Of a DNA stretch of 31,496 nucleotides, positions 14,780 through 24,378 are shown piece by piece. Positions within the stretch are counted from its first letter, which is position 1; each line of letters starts with the position of its first letter. Origin of the DNA: Christensenella sp. UBA5489 (GTDB lineage: Bacteria > Bacillota > Clostridia > Christensenellales > UBA1242); NCBI GenBank assembly GCA_002424095.1, contig DIPL01000017.1:31038-62533 (forward strand), read 5' to 3'. Made by a program: the position numbers and the translations under genes. The notes below the pieces were generated by a model that did not search any database, was not told the origin of the DNA, and saw only the letters and a program-made list of their open reading frames with translations.

Positions 14780-15958
14780 TTAATCTTCTATTTTTGGTTT
14801 TGTTAAAGGTGAAATTTTTCTGAGTTTTTCAACAATTTCAACCAATTTATTAATAACAAAATCAACCTTTTCCTTAGATATTGCTTTGCCAAAAGAAAAA
14901 CGGATTGAACTGCGTGCCATTTCATCACTTAATCCGATTGCCTTTAAAACGTGTGATGTTTCTGATAATCCTGCCGCACACGCTGAACCAGTTGAAGCAT
15001 ATATTCCGTCTAAATCTAGAAGCATTAAAATTGATTCGCCTTCGACAATTTCAAAACTCAAATTCACAATTCCCTGAACTCGTTGCTGTGGATGACCGTT
15101 TAATTTAATATAAGGAATTTTTTCAGAAACTTTTTCCAAAAAATAATTTTTTATTACCTTGATTTTTTGCTGATTGACTGATAAATCTCTATTTGCAATT
15201 TCAACAGCCTTACCAAATCCCGCAACTGCTGGCACGTTAACTGTTCCGCCACGCATCCCCCGTTCTTGCTTGCCACCGCTAATCAAGTTTTCTATTTTTA
15301 TGCCGTTTTTTATATAAAGTGCACCTATACCCTTTGGTCCATATATTTTATGCCCACTCATAGACATTAAATCAATTTCCATATCCTGCACATCAATTTT
15401 AAGAGCACCTATTGCTTGCACTGCATCGGTGTGGAAAATTATTCCATTTTCGTGTGCTGTTTTTGCAATTGCCTTAATATTTTGAATTGTTCCAATTTCA
15501 TTATTTACAGACATGATTGAAATCAAAGTTGTTTTTTTGTTTATATAATGCATTACATCAGCTAAATCTACAAGTCCATTATGGTTCACAGGCAAATATG
15601 TGATTTCAAAGCCAAGTTTTTCAAGTGCACGACAACTTTCAAGCACCGAATCGTGTTCTATCGCCGAAGTGATTATGTGGTTTCCCTTATCAAGATTCGC
15701 CCTAGCAATTCCTTTTAGTGCCCAATTATTCGCTTCCGTTCCACCGCTTGTGAAATAGATTTCATTTGATTTTTCCGCATTGATTGCTTTTGCAACTCTA
15801 TCTCTTGCTCTGTCGACAATACCAGCCGCATCACGTCCAAATTTATGGATACTGTTAGAATTTCCGTATATTGTGTTAAAGCAGGGCAACATTTCATTCA
15901 AAACTTCACCAGATACATAAGTTGTTGCTGCGTTATCTAGGTATATATTTTCTCCCAT
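14780..15958 (-). CDS. Cysteine desulfurase, NifS/IscS type
   Basis: A PLP enzyme that takes sulfur from cysteine as an enzyme-bound persulfide for Fe-S clusters, tRNA thiolation or other uses. It is group I: YLDNAATT at the start, TSGGTEANN, AIEHDSVL with the conserved His, HTDAVQAIG, the PLP Lys204 in MSGHKIYGPKG, and the active Cys327 in STGSACAAGLSETSHVL, where E. coli IscS has Lys206 and Cys328. The track of the reading frame allows a GTG four codons earlier, but AGGTGG sits 8 bases before this ATG and overlaps that GTG, so 15958 is preferred (392 residues). It has its own near-perfect promoter. Its partner downstream is the Cys-less NifU-like protein; no mnmA is adjacent. Confidence 0.95.
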   Translation of the reverse strand: MGENIYLDNAATTYVSGEVLNEMLPCFNTIYGNSNSIHKFGRDAAGIVDRARDRVAKAINAEKSNEIYFTSGGTEANNWALKGIARANLDKGNHIITSAIEHDSVLESCRALEKLGFEITYLPVNHNGLVDLADVMHYINKKTTLISIMSVNNEIGTIQNIKAIAKTAHENGIIFHTDAVQAIGALKIDVQDMEIDLMSMSGHKIYGPKGIGALYIKNGIKIENLISGGKQERGMRGGTVNVPAVAGFGKAVEIANRDLSVNQQKIKVIKNYFLEKVSEKIPYIKLNGHPQQRVQGIVNLSFEIVEGESILMLLDLDGIYASTGSACAAGLSETSHVLKAIGLSDEMARSSIRFSFGKAISKEKVDFVINKLVEIVEKLRKISPLTKPKIED

Positions 15959-16011
15959 TAATTTTTCCACCTTTAAAGATTGATTATTTCAATTATTATA
16001 ACCTTTATTTT

Positions 16012-16039
16012 ATTATACTATTTCAAAAAAATTTGTCAA
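16012..16039 (-). promoter_or_regulatory. Sigma-A promoter of the cysteine desulfurase gene
   Basis: Perfect -35 TTGACA (16034-16039) and perfect -10 TATAAT (16012-16017) on the minus strand, with a 16-base spacer. The leader would be about 45 bases. No Rrf2/IscR-like operator was recognised. Confidence 0.85.
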
Positions 16040-16083
16040 CATTCTTCTTTTTATTTAAAATGTCAACAAATATTTTTTCTTTA

Positions 16084-16122
16084 AAAAAAAGCAAAAAAGG
16101 CAAGAGATTTAAAACACTTGCC
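16084..16122 (-). terminator. Rho-independent terminator of trxA
   Basis: Read on the minus strand, GGCAAG (16117-16122) pairs with CTTGCC (16099-16104) around a 12-base loop, followed by TTTTTTGCTTTTTTTT. It separates trxA from the cysteine desulfurase unit. Confidence 0.85.
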
Positions 16123-16182
16123 CTACCGCGCAAAATATAATTTATAACAAAAACTTTTTAATTTGTCGGTTAAATCTATTAA

Positions 16183-16491
16183 TTAATCTTTCAACATTTC
16201 AAGAATTGCAGATTTATTTCTTAAACCAATTTCTCTTTTAACAGGTTTTCCGTCTTTAAAAACAATAAGCGTTGGAATGCTCATAATGCCAAATTCTCTC
16301 GCCAAATCTTCACATTCATCAATATCCATTTTAACAATATCAAACTCATCATTGCTCTCTTTTAAAACTTCTTCCAAAATCGGTGTCAACATTCTGCACG
16401 GAGCACACCAATTTGCATAAAAATCAACTAGTATCGGTTTTTTACTTTTTAAAACTTTTTCTTGAAAATCTTCTGCTTGCACTTGTTCCAT
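16183..16491 (-). CDS. trxA: Thioredoxin
   Basis: A small dithiol/disulfide oxidoreductase of the cytoplasm that keeps protein cysteines reduced. At 102 residues it is a complete single-domain thioredoxin: PILVDFYANWCAPCRM with the redox pair Cys29 and Cys32, the buried Asp in VDF, KMDIDEC, and the cis-proline loop MSIPTLIVFKDGKPV. The active site WCAPC rather than WCGPC is a common variant. The AAGGAGA site is 7 bases before ATG. It has its own promoter and terminator, so it is probably a single-gene unit despite lying between hslU and the desulfurase. No thioredoxin reductase is in the window. Confidence 0.95.
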   Translation of the reverse strand: MEQVQAEDFQEKVLKSKKPILVDFYANWCAPCRMLTPILEEVLKESNDEFDIVKMDIDECEDLAREFGIMSIPTLIVFKDGKPVKREIGLRNKSAILEMLKD

Positions 16492-16535
16492 AATTATCTC
16501 CTTAAATATTTAACATTAACCTATAAAGTAAATTA

Positions 16536-16564
16536 AAACTATCATAAATTCAAATTTTTGTCAA
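16536..16564 (-). promoter_or_regulatory. Likely promoter of trxA
   Basis: On the minus strand there is a perfect -35 TTGACA (16559-16564), a 17-base spacer and -10 TAGTTT (16536-16541, 4 of 6). It is located between the hslU stop and trxA. Confidence 0.55.
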
Positions 16565-16579
16565 TCAATCTACTTTGTT

Positions 16580-17890
16580 TTATAAAACATATTTTCTTAA
16601 ATCATAGCGTTTCAAAGTTTCACTAAAAATATTCCTTACAAAGTTTCTATCAATTTTAACTTTAGTCATAGGTTGCTTTCCGCTTGCATTAAAAGAAATC
16701 TCTTCCGTCAATCGCTCCAAAAGCGTATGAAGTCGCCTTGCACCGAGATTTTCGCTTGTTGAATTTTCTTGCTCTGCCATTTCAGCAATTTCATCTAAGG
16801 CGTCATCAGTGAATTCTAAATCAATATTATCAATTTTTAAAAGGCTGGCATATTGAAACGTTATCGAATTTTTCGGTTGTGATAAAATCTTTTTAAAATC
16901 GCTTTTTGTTAAATTTGAAAGTTCAACCTTAATGGGAAATCTTCCTTGAAGTTCAGGAATCATATCTTCAATTTTTGAAATATGAAACGCTCCTGCCGCA
17001 ATAAAGAGAATGAAATCCGTTTTTATATTGCCATACTTTGTTGCAATTGTTGAGCCTTCGACAATTGGCAATATATCTCGTTGCACGCCCTCACGAGAAA
17101 CATCTGGTCCACTGTCCGTTGCACTTTTCCCAATAATTTTGTCCATTTCATCAATAAAGATTATACCTTCTTCCTCCGCTCTCCTTATGGCTTCGGAATT
17201 CACGGAATCCGGGTCAATTTGGCGGTCGCATTCTTCATTAAACATAAGTTCACGGGCTCTTTTTACTGAAAGTTTTTTTCTTTTTTTCTTTTGTGGCATA
17301 AATCCGCCAAAAATATCATTCAAATTAATTTCAGCAAAACCGCCAACCATTCCAACTGGCTTTATTTGCTCTGTTACTTCAACTTCGATTATAGCATCTT
17401 CTAATTTGCCGTCATCATAATCTTGTTTGAGATTATTTTTAAACTCAATATCGGAAATTTCGCCTTTTTCGGCAAGTTTACTTGTAAAAAGTGCATCTAG
17501 AATTTTTGCATCTACAATCGGCTTGGTTTTATTCTCAACTTTATGAAGTTTCTCATCTTTAACCATACGCACAGATACTTCAACTAAATCACGTACCATA
17601 CTTTCGACATCTCGCCCGACATAGCCAACTTCGGTATATTTTGTTGCTTCAATTTTAATAAAAGGTGCTTTGACAAGTTTGGCAAGTCTTCGTGCAATCT
17701 CGGTTTTGCCAATGCCTGTCGGTCCTTTCATTATTATATTTTTTGGAGTAATCTCTTCTCTGATTTCTTTTGGTAACATACTTCTTCGATATCTGTTTCG
17801 AAGAGCAACTGCAACTGCACGTTTTGCTTCACTTTGCCCTACGATATATTTATCAAGTTCCATTACAATTTCTTTTGGCGATAAATTCAT
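16580..17890 (-). CDS. hslU: ATP-dependent protease ATPase subunit HslU (ClpY)
   Basis: AAA+ unfoldase that caps the HslV peptidase and feeds it substrates. Walker A is GPTGIGKT (56-63) and Walker B GIIFIDEMDKI. The pore loop region is KYTEVGYVGRDVESMVRDL, containing GYVG. Sensor and arginine-finger segments follow (FIAAGAFHISK, LQGRFPIKVEL, ENLGARRLHTLLERL). The C-terminus RYDLRKYVL corresponds to the tail that docks into HslV. At 436 residues it is slightly shorter than the usual 445-465, the difference falling in the I-domain, which contains a Lys/Arg-rich stretch. AGGAGGG lies 10 bases before ATG. It is 74 bases downstream of hslV. Confidence 0.97.
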   Translation of the reverse strand: MNLSPKEIVMELDKYIVGQSEAKRAVAVALRNRYRRSMLPKEIREEITPKNIIMKGPTGIGKTEIARRLAKLVKAPFIKIEATKYTEVGYVGRDVESMVRDLVEVSVRMVKDEKLHKVENKTKPIVDAKILDALFTSKLAEKGEISDIEFKNNLKQDYDDGKLEDAIIEVEVTEQIKPVGMVGGFAEINLNDIFGGFMPQKKKRKKLSVKRARELMFNEECDRQIDPDSVNSEAIRRAEEEGIIFIDEMDKIIGKSATDSGPDVSREGVQRDILPIVEGSTIATKYGNIKTDFILFIAAGAFHISKIEDMIPELQGRFPIKVELSNLTKSDFKKILSQPKNSITFQYASLLKIDNIDLEFTDDALDEIAEMAEQENSTSENLGARRLHTLLERLTEEISFNASGKQPMTKVKIDRNFVRNIFSETLKRYDLRKYVL

Positions 17891-17964
17891 TTCTATTAAA
17901 CCCTCCTATTCTTTTAATTTTAACCTTTTCGTTTTATTTATTTTGTCTTGTGGAATGAAATATT

Positions 17965-18510
17965 TTAAATTTCTTCAACTATTATATTTGAATTTGTATA
18001 AATGCAAATTTCACTTGCAATTTTAAGTGCTTTGTAAGCAATTTCTTTGGATGTGAACTCTGTATTTTCATTAAGAGCTTTGGCTGCTGCATATGCAAAG
18101 TTTCCCCCTGAACCGATTGCACAAATTTCATCCTGTGGCTCAATTACATCGCCATTTCCTGATATGATTAACAAAAGTTCGCTATCTGCAACAATCATCA
18201 TTGCTTGAAGTTGACGCAAGATTTTATCTGTACGCCAAAGTTGCGCAAGTTCAACAGCACTACGCATTAAATTTCCTGAGAATTTATTAAGCATTTCTTC
18301 AAATCTCTCGCTCAAACTGAACGCATCAGCGACTGAACCAGCAAAACCAATTACAACTTTGTCATTATAAATTCTCCTAACTTTTTTTGCATTACCTTTC
18401 ATAATTGTATTCGAAAGCGTAACCTGCCCATCACCCGCAATTGCCGTTTTGCCGTTTTTGCGAATTGCGCATATTGTTGTTCCTAACATTTTGCTTGTAT
18501 TATTTTCCAT
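17965..18510 (-). CDS. hslV: ATP-dependent protease peptidase subunit HslV (ClpQ)
   Basis: Proteasome-beta-like threonine peptidase. The expected mature N-terminal Thr is Thr11 in MLGTTICAIRKNGKTAIAGD, so a 10-residue propeptide would be removed; Bacillus ClpQ also has a short extension. GDGQVTLSNTIMKGNAKKVRR, IGFAGSVADAFSL, AIGSGGNFAYAAAKAL and EICIYTN are the conserved blocks. At 181 residues it is normal. GGAGG precedes ATG by 6 bases. In Bacillus the order is dprA, topA, trmFO, xerC-like codV, clpQ, clpY, codY; here trmFO, the recombinase and codY are absent from the cluster. Confidence 0.96.
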   Translation of the reverse strand: MENNTSKMLGTTICAIRKNGKTAIAGDGQVTLSNTIMKGNAKKVRRIYNDKVVIGFAGSVADAFSLSERFEEMLNKFSGNLMRSAVELAQLWRTDKILRQLQAMMIVADSELLLIISGNGDVIEPQDEICAIGSGGNFAYAAAKALNENTEFTSKEIAYKALKIASEICIYTNSNIIVEEI

Positions 18511-18700
18511 TCTTTCCTCCCTGAAACTATTTTTTGAATTCTAAACTTTAAATTTTACTTATTTTTTATATACTTTTTCTTTTCTGTTACCTTTAATGGA
18601 TGAAATAAGACTAGTTAAATACTACGTATAAGTATTGAATGCAAACACAAAGAACCAGCGTGAAAAAGCACAGTGAATTCTTTTTAAAATATATTTAAAA

Positions 18701-20905
18701 TCAACCAGTACTACTCTCTTCTTTTTCAGTTTTATAATTGCAATTATTGCATTTAAAAACTGTCTTTTGCTTATATTGCTTTTTATATAACATATTATTA
18801 CATTCCGGACATTTTATCGTTGTTGGAATATCCCAACTCATAAATTTGCAATCTGGAAAATTTTGGCAACCATAATATAATTTACCTGCTTTACTCCGTT
18901 TAGGAATAATGCCCTCACCACAAAGAGGGCATTCTGCCACCGATTTAATATCTTTATCCATATACTTTTTTATGTTTCTACATTTTGGAAAGTTTGAACA
19001 TCCTAAAAATTTACCATATCTACTTTCACGCAAAAGCATTTTGTTTCCGCACAAATCACATATTTCATCAGTTTCAATTGGTTTTATTTTATATTCTAAT
19101 AAATTTGGATTTTTAGTTGCAGACTCTAAAAGTCCTTTAAAACCATCCCAAAAACTTGCAACAACATTTTGCCATTTTTCGCCTTTTTCTGCAATGTCAT
19201 CTAGACGGGTTTCCATATTTGCCGTAAATTTGACATTTATTACACTTTTGAAATATTTATCTAAAAAATTAGATACAGTTTCGCCGAGTTCTGTTGGTTT
19301 TAAACTTCTATTTTCCTTTATTGTGTAGCCACGTAATGCCAAAACTGTTATAGTTGGAGCATACGTTGCTGGACGTCCAATTCCTTTTTCCTCCATCGCT
19401 TTAACTAAACTTGCTTCTGTATATCTTGCTGGTGGCTTTGTGAATTTTTGCTCTTTATTTAGTTTTATGAAATTTAATATTTCATTTTCTTCAAGTTTTG
19501 GCAATTGATTTGAAGGTTGATTTAAAAATTCTTCTGTTTCATCTTTGCCTTCATTGCCATTGCCACCATTCGACGAGTTGGTAGCATTTTCTGCACTTTC
19601 CGCTCTTTCGACAGTCGCCGAAACTTCTGCGTTGTCAACACCTGCACCGTATATAATTGTATAACCTTCGAAGTCCAAGGTTCTGCCTGTTGCACGGAAA
19701 GAATAATCACCTGCTGCAATATCAATGGTTACGCTGTCATAAATCGCTGGCGTCATTTGACTTGCCAAAAAACGTTCATAAATTAATTTATATAGTTTAT
19801 AAACGTCGCTTTTTAAAGATGATTTCACTTTTTCCGGTGTCATTTCAATCGAAATCGGGCGAATTGCCTCGTGAGCATCTTGTGCATTTTTCTTAGATGC
19901 ATATATATTTGGTTTTTCAGGAATAAACTGCTTACCATATTTTTCTGAAATAAAATTTCTTGCACTATTAATTGCATCGGGCGAAACTCTTGTCGAATCT
20001 GTTCTTATATATGTTATTAATGCAATTTTCCCTTCATCTGCTATATCAACACCTTCATAAAGAGATTGTGCACAAAAAGATGTTTTGGAAAGCGACATAC
20101 CAAGTTTATTCAAAGCATCTTGTTGCATTGTGCTTGTTGTAAAAGGAGCATATGGTCTTGATTTTGTCTTTGATTTTTTGATTTTTGTAATAGTATAAGT
20201 CGCTGAATTTAAGTCGGAGACGATTTTATCTACTTCTTCTTTCTTCGATGGTTTGATTTTCTTATTTTTATATGAGTTTAAAAAAGCACGAAAAACTTGT
20301 TTTTTATTATCTTTTTTTGATAAATCACTTGAAACAATCCAATATTCTTCTGGCTTGAAATCACGAATTTCTTTTTCACGGTCAACAACTAATTTCAATG
20401 CTATGCTTTGCACACGTCCAGCACTTAGTTTTGGTTTGATTGCCTTGCATATAATCGGCGAAAGTTTATAGCCAACAATGCGGTCTAAAATGCGTCTTGC
20501 CTGTTGTGCATCCACAAGTTGTTGGTTTATTTCTCGTGGTTGGGTTAAAGCATTTTCAACTGCCTTTTTCGAAATTTCATTAAATTCAATTCGGCATTTT
20601 TCCTTTGGGTCTAAGTTTAAAATGTGTGAAATATGCCACGAAATCGCTTCTCCTTCACGGTCTGGGTCAGTTGCAAGCAAAACTTGACTTGATTTGTCCG
20701 CCTTTTTTTTAAGTTCTGCAACTATATTTTTTTTATCTGGCATAATTTCATAATGCGGTGTAAAATTATTGACAATATCGACACTTAATTTTTTACTATC
20801 TAAATCTCTAACGTGTCCTTTTGTCGCCACGACTTCATATCCGCTACCAAGATATTTTTTCAATGTTTCTTTTTTTCCTGGTCCCTCAATTATAACAAGT
20901 TTCAT
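18701..20905 (-). CDS. topA: DNA topoisomerase I
   Basis: Type IA topoisomerase that relaxes negative supercoils. The Toprim domain has Glu8 (VIIEGPGK) and ATDPDREGEAISWH with Asp80, Asp82 and Glu84. SAGRVQSIAL is at 161-170 and the nucleophilic Tyr299 is in ITYIRTDSTRVS. Three C-terminal Cys4 zinc ribbons are visible: CDLC with CSNFPKC, CPLC with CQNFPDC, and CPEC with CNNC. At 734 residues it is slightly longer than usual, largely because of a disordered insertion at about 422-468, rich in Ala, Asn, Gly, Ser and Glu. GGGAGA precedes ATG. It lies 74 bases after dprA, the conserved Firmicute order, and 190 bases before hslV. Confidence 0.97.
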   Translation of the reverse strand: MKLVIIEGPGKKETLKKYLGSGYEVVATKGHVRDLDSKKLSVDIVNNFTPHYEIMPDKKNIVAELKKKADKSSQVLLATDPDREGEAISWHISHILNLDPKEKCRIEFNEISKKAVENALTQPREINQQLVDAQQARRILDRIVGYKLSPIICKAIKPKLSAGRVQSIALKLVVDREKEIRDFKPEEYWIVSSDLSKKDNKKQVFRAFLNSYKNKKIKPSKKEEVDKIVSDLNSATYTITKIKKSKTKSRPYAPFTTSTMQQDALNKLGMSLSKTSFCAQSLYEGVDIADEGKIALITYIRTDSTRVSPDAINSARNFISEKYGKQFIPEKPNIYASKKNAQDAHEAIRPISIEMTPEKVKSSLKSDVYKLYKLIYERFLASQMTPAIYDSVTIDIAAGDYSFRATGRTLDFEGYTIIYGAGVDNAEVSATVERAESAENATNSSNGGNGNEGKDETEEFLNQPSNQLPKLEENEILNFIKLNKEQKFTKPPARYTEASLVKAMEEKGIGRPATYAPTITVLALRGYTIKENRSLKPTELGETVSNFLDKYFKSVINVKFTANMETRLDDIAEKGEKWQNVVASFWDGFKGLLESATKNPNLLEYKIKPIETDEICDLCGNKMLLRESRYGKFLGCSNFPKCRNIKKYMDKDIKSVAECPLCGEGIIPKRSKAGKLYYGCQNFPDCKFMSWDIPTTIKCPECNNMLYKKQYKQKTVFKCNNCNYKTEKEESSTG

Positions 20906-20979
20906 CTTTCTCCCTAATTTATCTAAATTTCATCCTAAAACAGTTTTTTTATTTTTATATTATTTTATATTATGTAATT

Positions 20980-22068
20980 TCAAAGCGAATACATATTTCC
21001 TGGAAGTTTTCTTATTAAACCATGAATTTGAAGTATTGTCAAACAACTGTTTAAGGTTTTAGTTTCAAGTTTTGTTATTTTGTGTAAATTTTCAAGAGAT
21101 TTTTCTCCGTCCTCCAACGCTGAAAGTATTAATTTTTCTGTCATTGTAGTTTGAATTTGTGTTATATTTTGCACTGGAATTTTTTGTATGTCTATGTTTA
21201 ATTTTAATAAAATATCCTCCGGAGAAGTTACGCAAGTTCCTTGCATTGACTTAATTATACGATTAGTTCCCTTGCTTTTAGCATTGTTTATATTCCCCGG
21301 TATGACAAAAATCTCTTTGCCGTATTCCAAAGCATAGTTTTTTGTATGCAATGCACCACTTTTTTCTCCTGCTTCGGTTATTAAAACGCCATCGCTGAGT
21401 GCGGCAATAATGCGATTTCGAAACGGAAAAGAATATTGTGTCGGCGAAACGGATGGGCGATATTCTGTTATTAAAAGTGCTTTTTCGGCAATTTCATCAG
21501 CGAGATTTTTATTCATTGCAGGATAGATATTATCAAATCCGCCGCCTAAAACGGCAATTGTTTTGCCACCATTTGCCATTGCCTGTTCGTGCGAGATTTT
21601 ATCTATGCCTGCTGCAAGACCGCTTATAATTGTAAGGCCGCTTTGAGCCAATGATTTTGCAAAATTTTCAGTTACTATGCGTCCATAAGATGACGGCAAG
21701 CGAGTTCCGACAATTGCAATTGATTTTGTTTTAAGAAGTGAAATATCTCCTTTGCAGAATAAAACAAGTGGTTTTTCTTCTAAATGTATAAGTTTTTCTG
21801 GATAATTTTCACTTTCAGCGGTTAAACATATTATTTTATTATTATTGAGATTTGTTATATATGAAAGAAGTACGTTGCCACGCATTGAAAGCATTTTCGA
21901 AAATGTTTCTTCGCCGACAATATCCACTATTTTTGATTTACAAGTATGAAAATTTTCATATAATGATGCTGGCGATGGAAAAAGATTTATCAATTTTTTC
22001 ATTTTCAAAAGAGATAATTCATTGAACATTGTAAGCCAAATAAGAGATTTTTCGTTCTGAGAATACAT
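20980..22068 (-). CDS. dprA: DNA-processing protein DprA (Smf)
   Basis: Binds incoming single-stranded DNA and loads RecA during natural transformation; it is also widespread in organisms not known to be competent. The Rossmann-like core has SIAIVGTRLPSSYGR, ISGLAAGIDKISHEQAM, VLGGGFDNIYP, FPFRNRIIAALSDGVLITEAGEKSGA and the EIFVIPG strand. An N-terminal SAM-like helical region (1-80) and a C-terminal winged-helix domain (about 300-362: LILSALEDGEKSLENL, LTILQIHGLIRKLPGNMY) flank it. At 362 residues it is complete. AAAGGT precedes ATG by 7 bases. It lies downstream of yifB and upstream of topA, all on one strand. Confidence 0.96.
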   Translation of the reverse strand: MYSQNEKSLIWLTMFNELSLLKMKKLINLFPSPASLYENFHTCKSKIVDIVGEETFSKMLSMRGNVLLSYITNLNNNKIICLTAESENYPEKLIHLEEKPLVLFCKGDISLLKTKSIAIVGTRLPSSYGRIVTENFAKSLAQSGLTIISGLAAGIDKISHEQAMANGGKTIAVLGGGFDNIYPAMNKNLADEIAEKALLITEYRPSVSPTQYSFPFRNRIIAALSDGVLITEAGEKSGALHTKNYALEYGKEIFVIPGNINNAKSKGTNRIIKSMQGTCVTSPEDILLKLNIDIQKIPVQNITQIQTTMTEKLILSALEDGEKSLENLHKITKLETKTLNSCLTILQIHGLIRKLPGNMYSL

Positions 22069-22173
22069 TTTTTACCTTTACATTTTTATCTTATAAATTA
22101 TCAACATTTTTAAATCATATATGATATTTGTTGAAATTATATTTCGAATTGATTAAATTTTTTATATAAAAAT

Positions 22174-23706
22174 TCAAACCCAATATTTTTGATCAAGTGC
22201 TCTATATTGAATTGCTTCGGCAATATGTTCTGCCTTAATTTCAGCGCTTTCTTCTAAATCTGCAATTGTTCTTGCAACTTTCAAAATCCTGTAATATGCT
22301 CTTGCACTTAAAGAAAGTTTTTCAAACGCATCTTTTACTAGACTTTCGCTTACGTTATCAAGTACACAAATTTTTTTTAGCATTTCATTATTCATCTTAC
22401 TATTGCAATAATTTTTTTGATTTTTAAATCTTTCATACTGCAATTTCCTTGCAATATTCACTCTCGCACGTATACTTTCCGAACTTTCTTCATCTTCATT
22501 ATTTTTTATTTCTTCGTATGTAACTCCATCGACTTCGACATGTAAATCAATTCTATCCATAAGTGGTCCAGATAATTTATGGAGATATTTATGAATCATT
22601 GTTGGCGTACAAGAACAATTATGCTGATTGCTTCCGAAATATCCGCAAGGGCAAGGATTCATACTCGCAATAAGTGTGAAATTCGCAGGATAGACTGCTG
22701 ATTGTGCAACTCGTGAAACTGTTATAATGCCATCTTCAAGCGGTTGTCGCAACGCTTCTAATGTACGACGTTCATATTCAGGCATTTCGTCCAAAAAAAG
22801 AATACCATTATGCGCAAGACTTATCTCGCCTGGACGTGCATTAGTGCCACCACCTGTGAGACTTGTCATTGTTGCTGTGTGGTGCGGCATACGTACTGGT
22901 CTTTCAACTAAAATTCCTATTTCGCTATCAAGTTCACCAGCAACACTGTGTATTTTAGTAACTTCCAGTGCCTCTTCAAACGTCATTTCAGGCAAAATTG
23001 ATGCGAAACTTTTAGCGAGCAACGTTTTTCCGCTTCCCGGTGGTCCTATCATAAGAACATTATGTCCGCCAGCGGCTGCAATTTCAAGAGCACGTTTAGC
23101 CGCCGCTTGCCCTCTTATATTTTTAAAATCAAAATCATATTTACGTGATTTTTTTATATTTTCAAATGGCACATTTTCGACAGGTTCTAGTTCCTGTTTT
23201 CCGTTTAAAAAATCTACTGCCTGCTTTAAAGTTTTTACAGGATAAACTTTAATTCCTGAGATATAACTTGTTTCTTGCCTATTTTCAAAAGGAATTATAA
23301 ATTTTTTAAATCCATTTTTTTGTGCAGAAATAAGAATTGGCAAAACTCCGTCTACTCTTCTTATTTCACCACTTAAAGATAATTCACCTAAAATCACAAA
23401 ATCAGAAATTGCACTTGCTAAAATTTGATTATCCGCTGCTAAAACTGAAATTGCAATCGGCAAGTCAAATAATGGTCCCTCTTTACGTTTATTTGCCGGC
23501 GCAAGATTTACGGTAATTCTTTTAAGAGGAAATTCAAACAGCGAATTTTTTATTGATGCACGAATTCTTTGAACGGACTCTTTGACAGCAGCATCGGCAA
23601 GTCCAACTAAATCAAAAGAAAAAAGTCCGTTTGAAATATTTGTTTCAACAATAACTGGAAAACCATCAATTCCTTTAAGACCAAAACAATTTGTTTTTGC
23701 AAGCAT
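22174..23706 (-). CDS. YifB/ComM-family AAA+ Mg-chelatase-like protein
   Basis: ComM is a hexameric helicase that promotes branch migration during integration of transforming DNA; YifB is its widespread homologue. The N-terminal ChlI-like domain is seen in MLAKTNCFGLKGIDGFPVIVE and the ADAAVKESVQRIRASIKN segment. The AAA+ core follows with Walker A GPPGSGKT and Walker B GILFLDEMPEY, then VARVAQS-type sensor residues (ITVSRVAQSAVYPANF) and FTLIASMNPCPCGYFG with the Cys cluster CPCGYFGSNQHNCSC. The C-terminal helical domain ends SARAYYRILKVARTIADLE. At 510 residues it is full length. AAGGAG is 13 bases before ATG, longer than usual. Its link to dprA fits a DNA-uptake or recombination role. Confidence 0.94.
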   Translation of the reverse strand: MLAKTNCFGLKGIDGFPVIVETNISNGLFSFDLVGLADAAVKESVQRIRASIKNSLFEFPLKRITVNLAPANKRKEGPLFDLPIAISVLAADNQILASAISDFVILGELSLSGEIRRVDGVLPILISAQKNGFKKFIIPFENRQETSYISGIKVYPVKTLKQAVDFLNGKQELEPVENVPFENIKKSRKYDFDFKNIRGQAAAKRALEIAAAGGHNVLMIGPPGSGKTLLAKSFASILPEMTFEEALEVTKIHSVAGELDSEIGILVERPVRMPHHTATMTSLTGGGTNARPGEISLAHNGILFLDEMPEYERRTLEALRQPLEDGIITVSRVAQSAVYPANFTLIASMNPCPCGYFGSNQHNCSCTPTMIHKYLHKLSGPLMDRIDLHVEVDGVTYEEIKNNEDEESSESIRARVNIARKLQYERFKNQKNYCNSKMNNEMLKKICVLDNVSESLVKDAFEKLSLSARAYYRILKVARTIADLEESAEIKAEHIAEAIQYRALDQKYWV

Positions 23707-23926
23707 TGTTTAGCAAAAACTCCTTTTTAATATTCTTAAAATTATTTCTTTAATTTTAAGGTTTTTTAGTTTTAATTTATTCTAATTGAATTATTTATAA
23801 ATCCAATATAACACGAAAATAATAAAAAGGGAAATAAGTTTTAATAAAATCGCAATAATTAATCATTTAAAGTAATAATCTAAAAATTTTTCGAATATTT
23901 ATATATTAATTTTGGAGGATTGAAAT

Positions 23927-24322
23927 TTGGAAAAAATAAAAACAGAAAGTTCCTTTTTAATTAAAATTACAAAAAGCTCATTATACGCATTATGTATTTC
24001 TCTTATTTTAGTTCTGGTTTTCGCTTTTTTGCTTAGATTTATTGCACTTGATGATGAAATAATATCTCCCGTCGTGCAAATCATTAAAGGAGTCTCTATT
24101 CTATTCGGCGTTTTAATTGGTTTAAAAAGTTCCACAGAAATAGGTTTCGTATCAGGTCTTATAATTGGTTTAGTTTATACATTGATTGCCTTTATTTGTT
24201 TTTCGATGCTGGATGGATTTTCATTTGAGTTTAGTAAAGTGCTTTTAAATGACATTATCTTTGGCGGTATAATTGGTGGAATTTCAGGTATAATTGCAGT
24301 CAATTTCAGAAAAAGAAGTTAA
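23927..24322 (+). CDS. TIGR04086-type four-helix membrane protein
   Basis: A 131-residue integral membrane protein with four hydrophobic segments (about 19-42, 47-63, 70-93 and 105-125). Gly-rich helices (VLIGLKSSTEIGFVSGLIIGLVYT, FGGIIGGISGIIAVN) and a final basic tail NFRKRS match the TIGR04086/YrzE family of Firmicutes, whose function is unknown. The start is an unusual TTG, but GGAGGA lies 7 bases before it and no ATG fits. It is transcribed divergently from yifB and ends in a terminator shared with the gene on the other strand. Confidence 0.78.
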   Translation: MEKIKTESSFLIKITKSSLYALCISLILVLVFAFLLRFIALDDEIISPVVQIIKGVSILFGVLIGLKSSTEIGFVSGLIIGLVYTLIAFICFSMLDGFSFEFSKVLLNDIIFGGIIGGISGIIAVNFRKRS

Positions 24323-24378
24323 ACTCTTTAAAAGAAAAAAGTTTAAATTTAATAATTATATTAATAAATATTTTTATA

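Noticed and set aside
18511..18700. A possible missing gene between topA and hslV
   Set aside because: No frame with a start and ribosome-binding site, and no hairpin with a U-tract, was found in these 190 bases.
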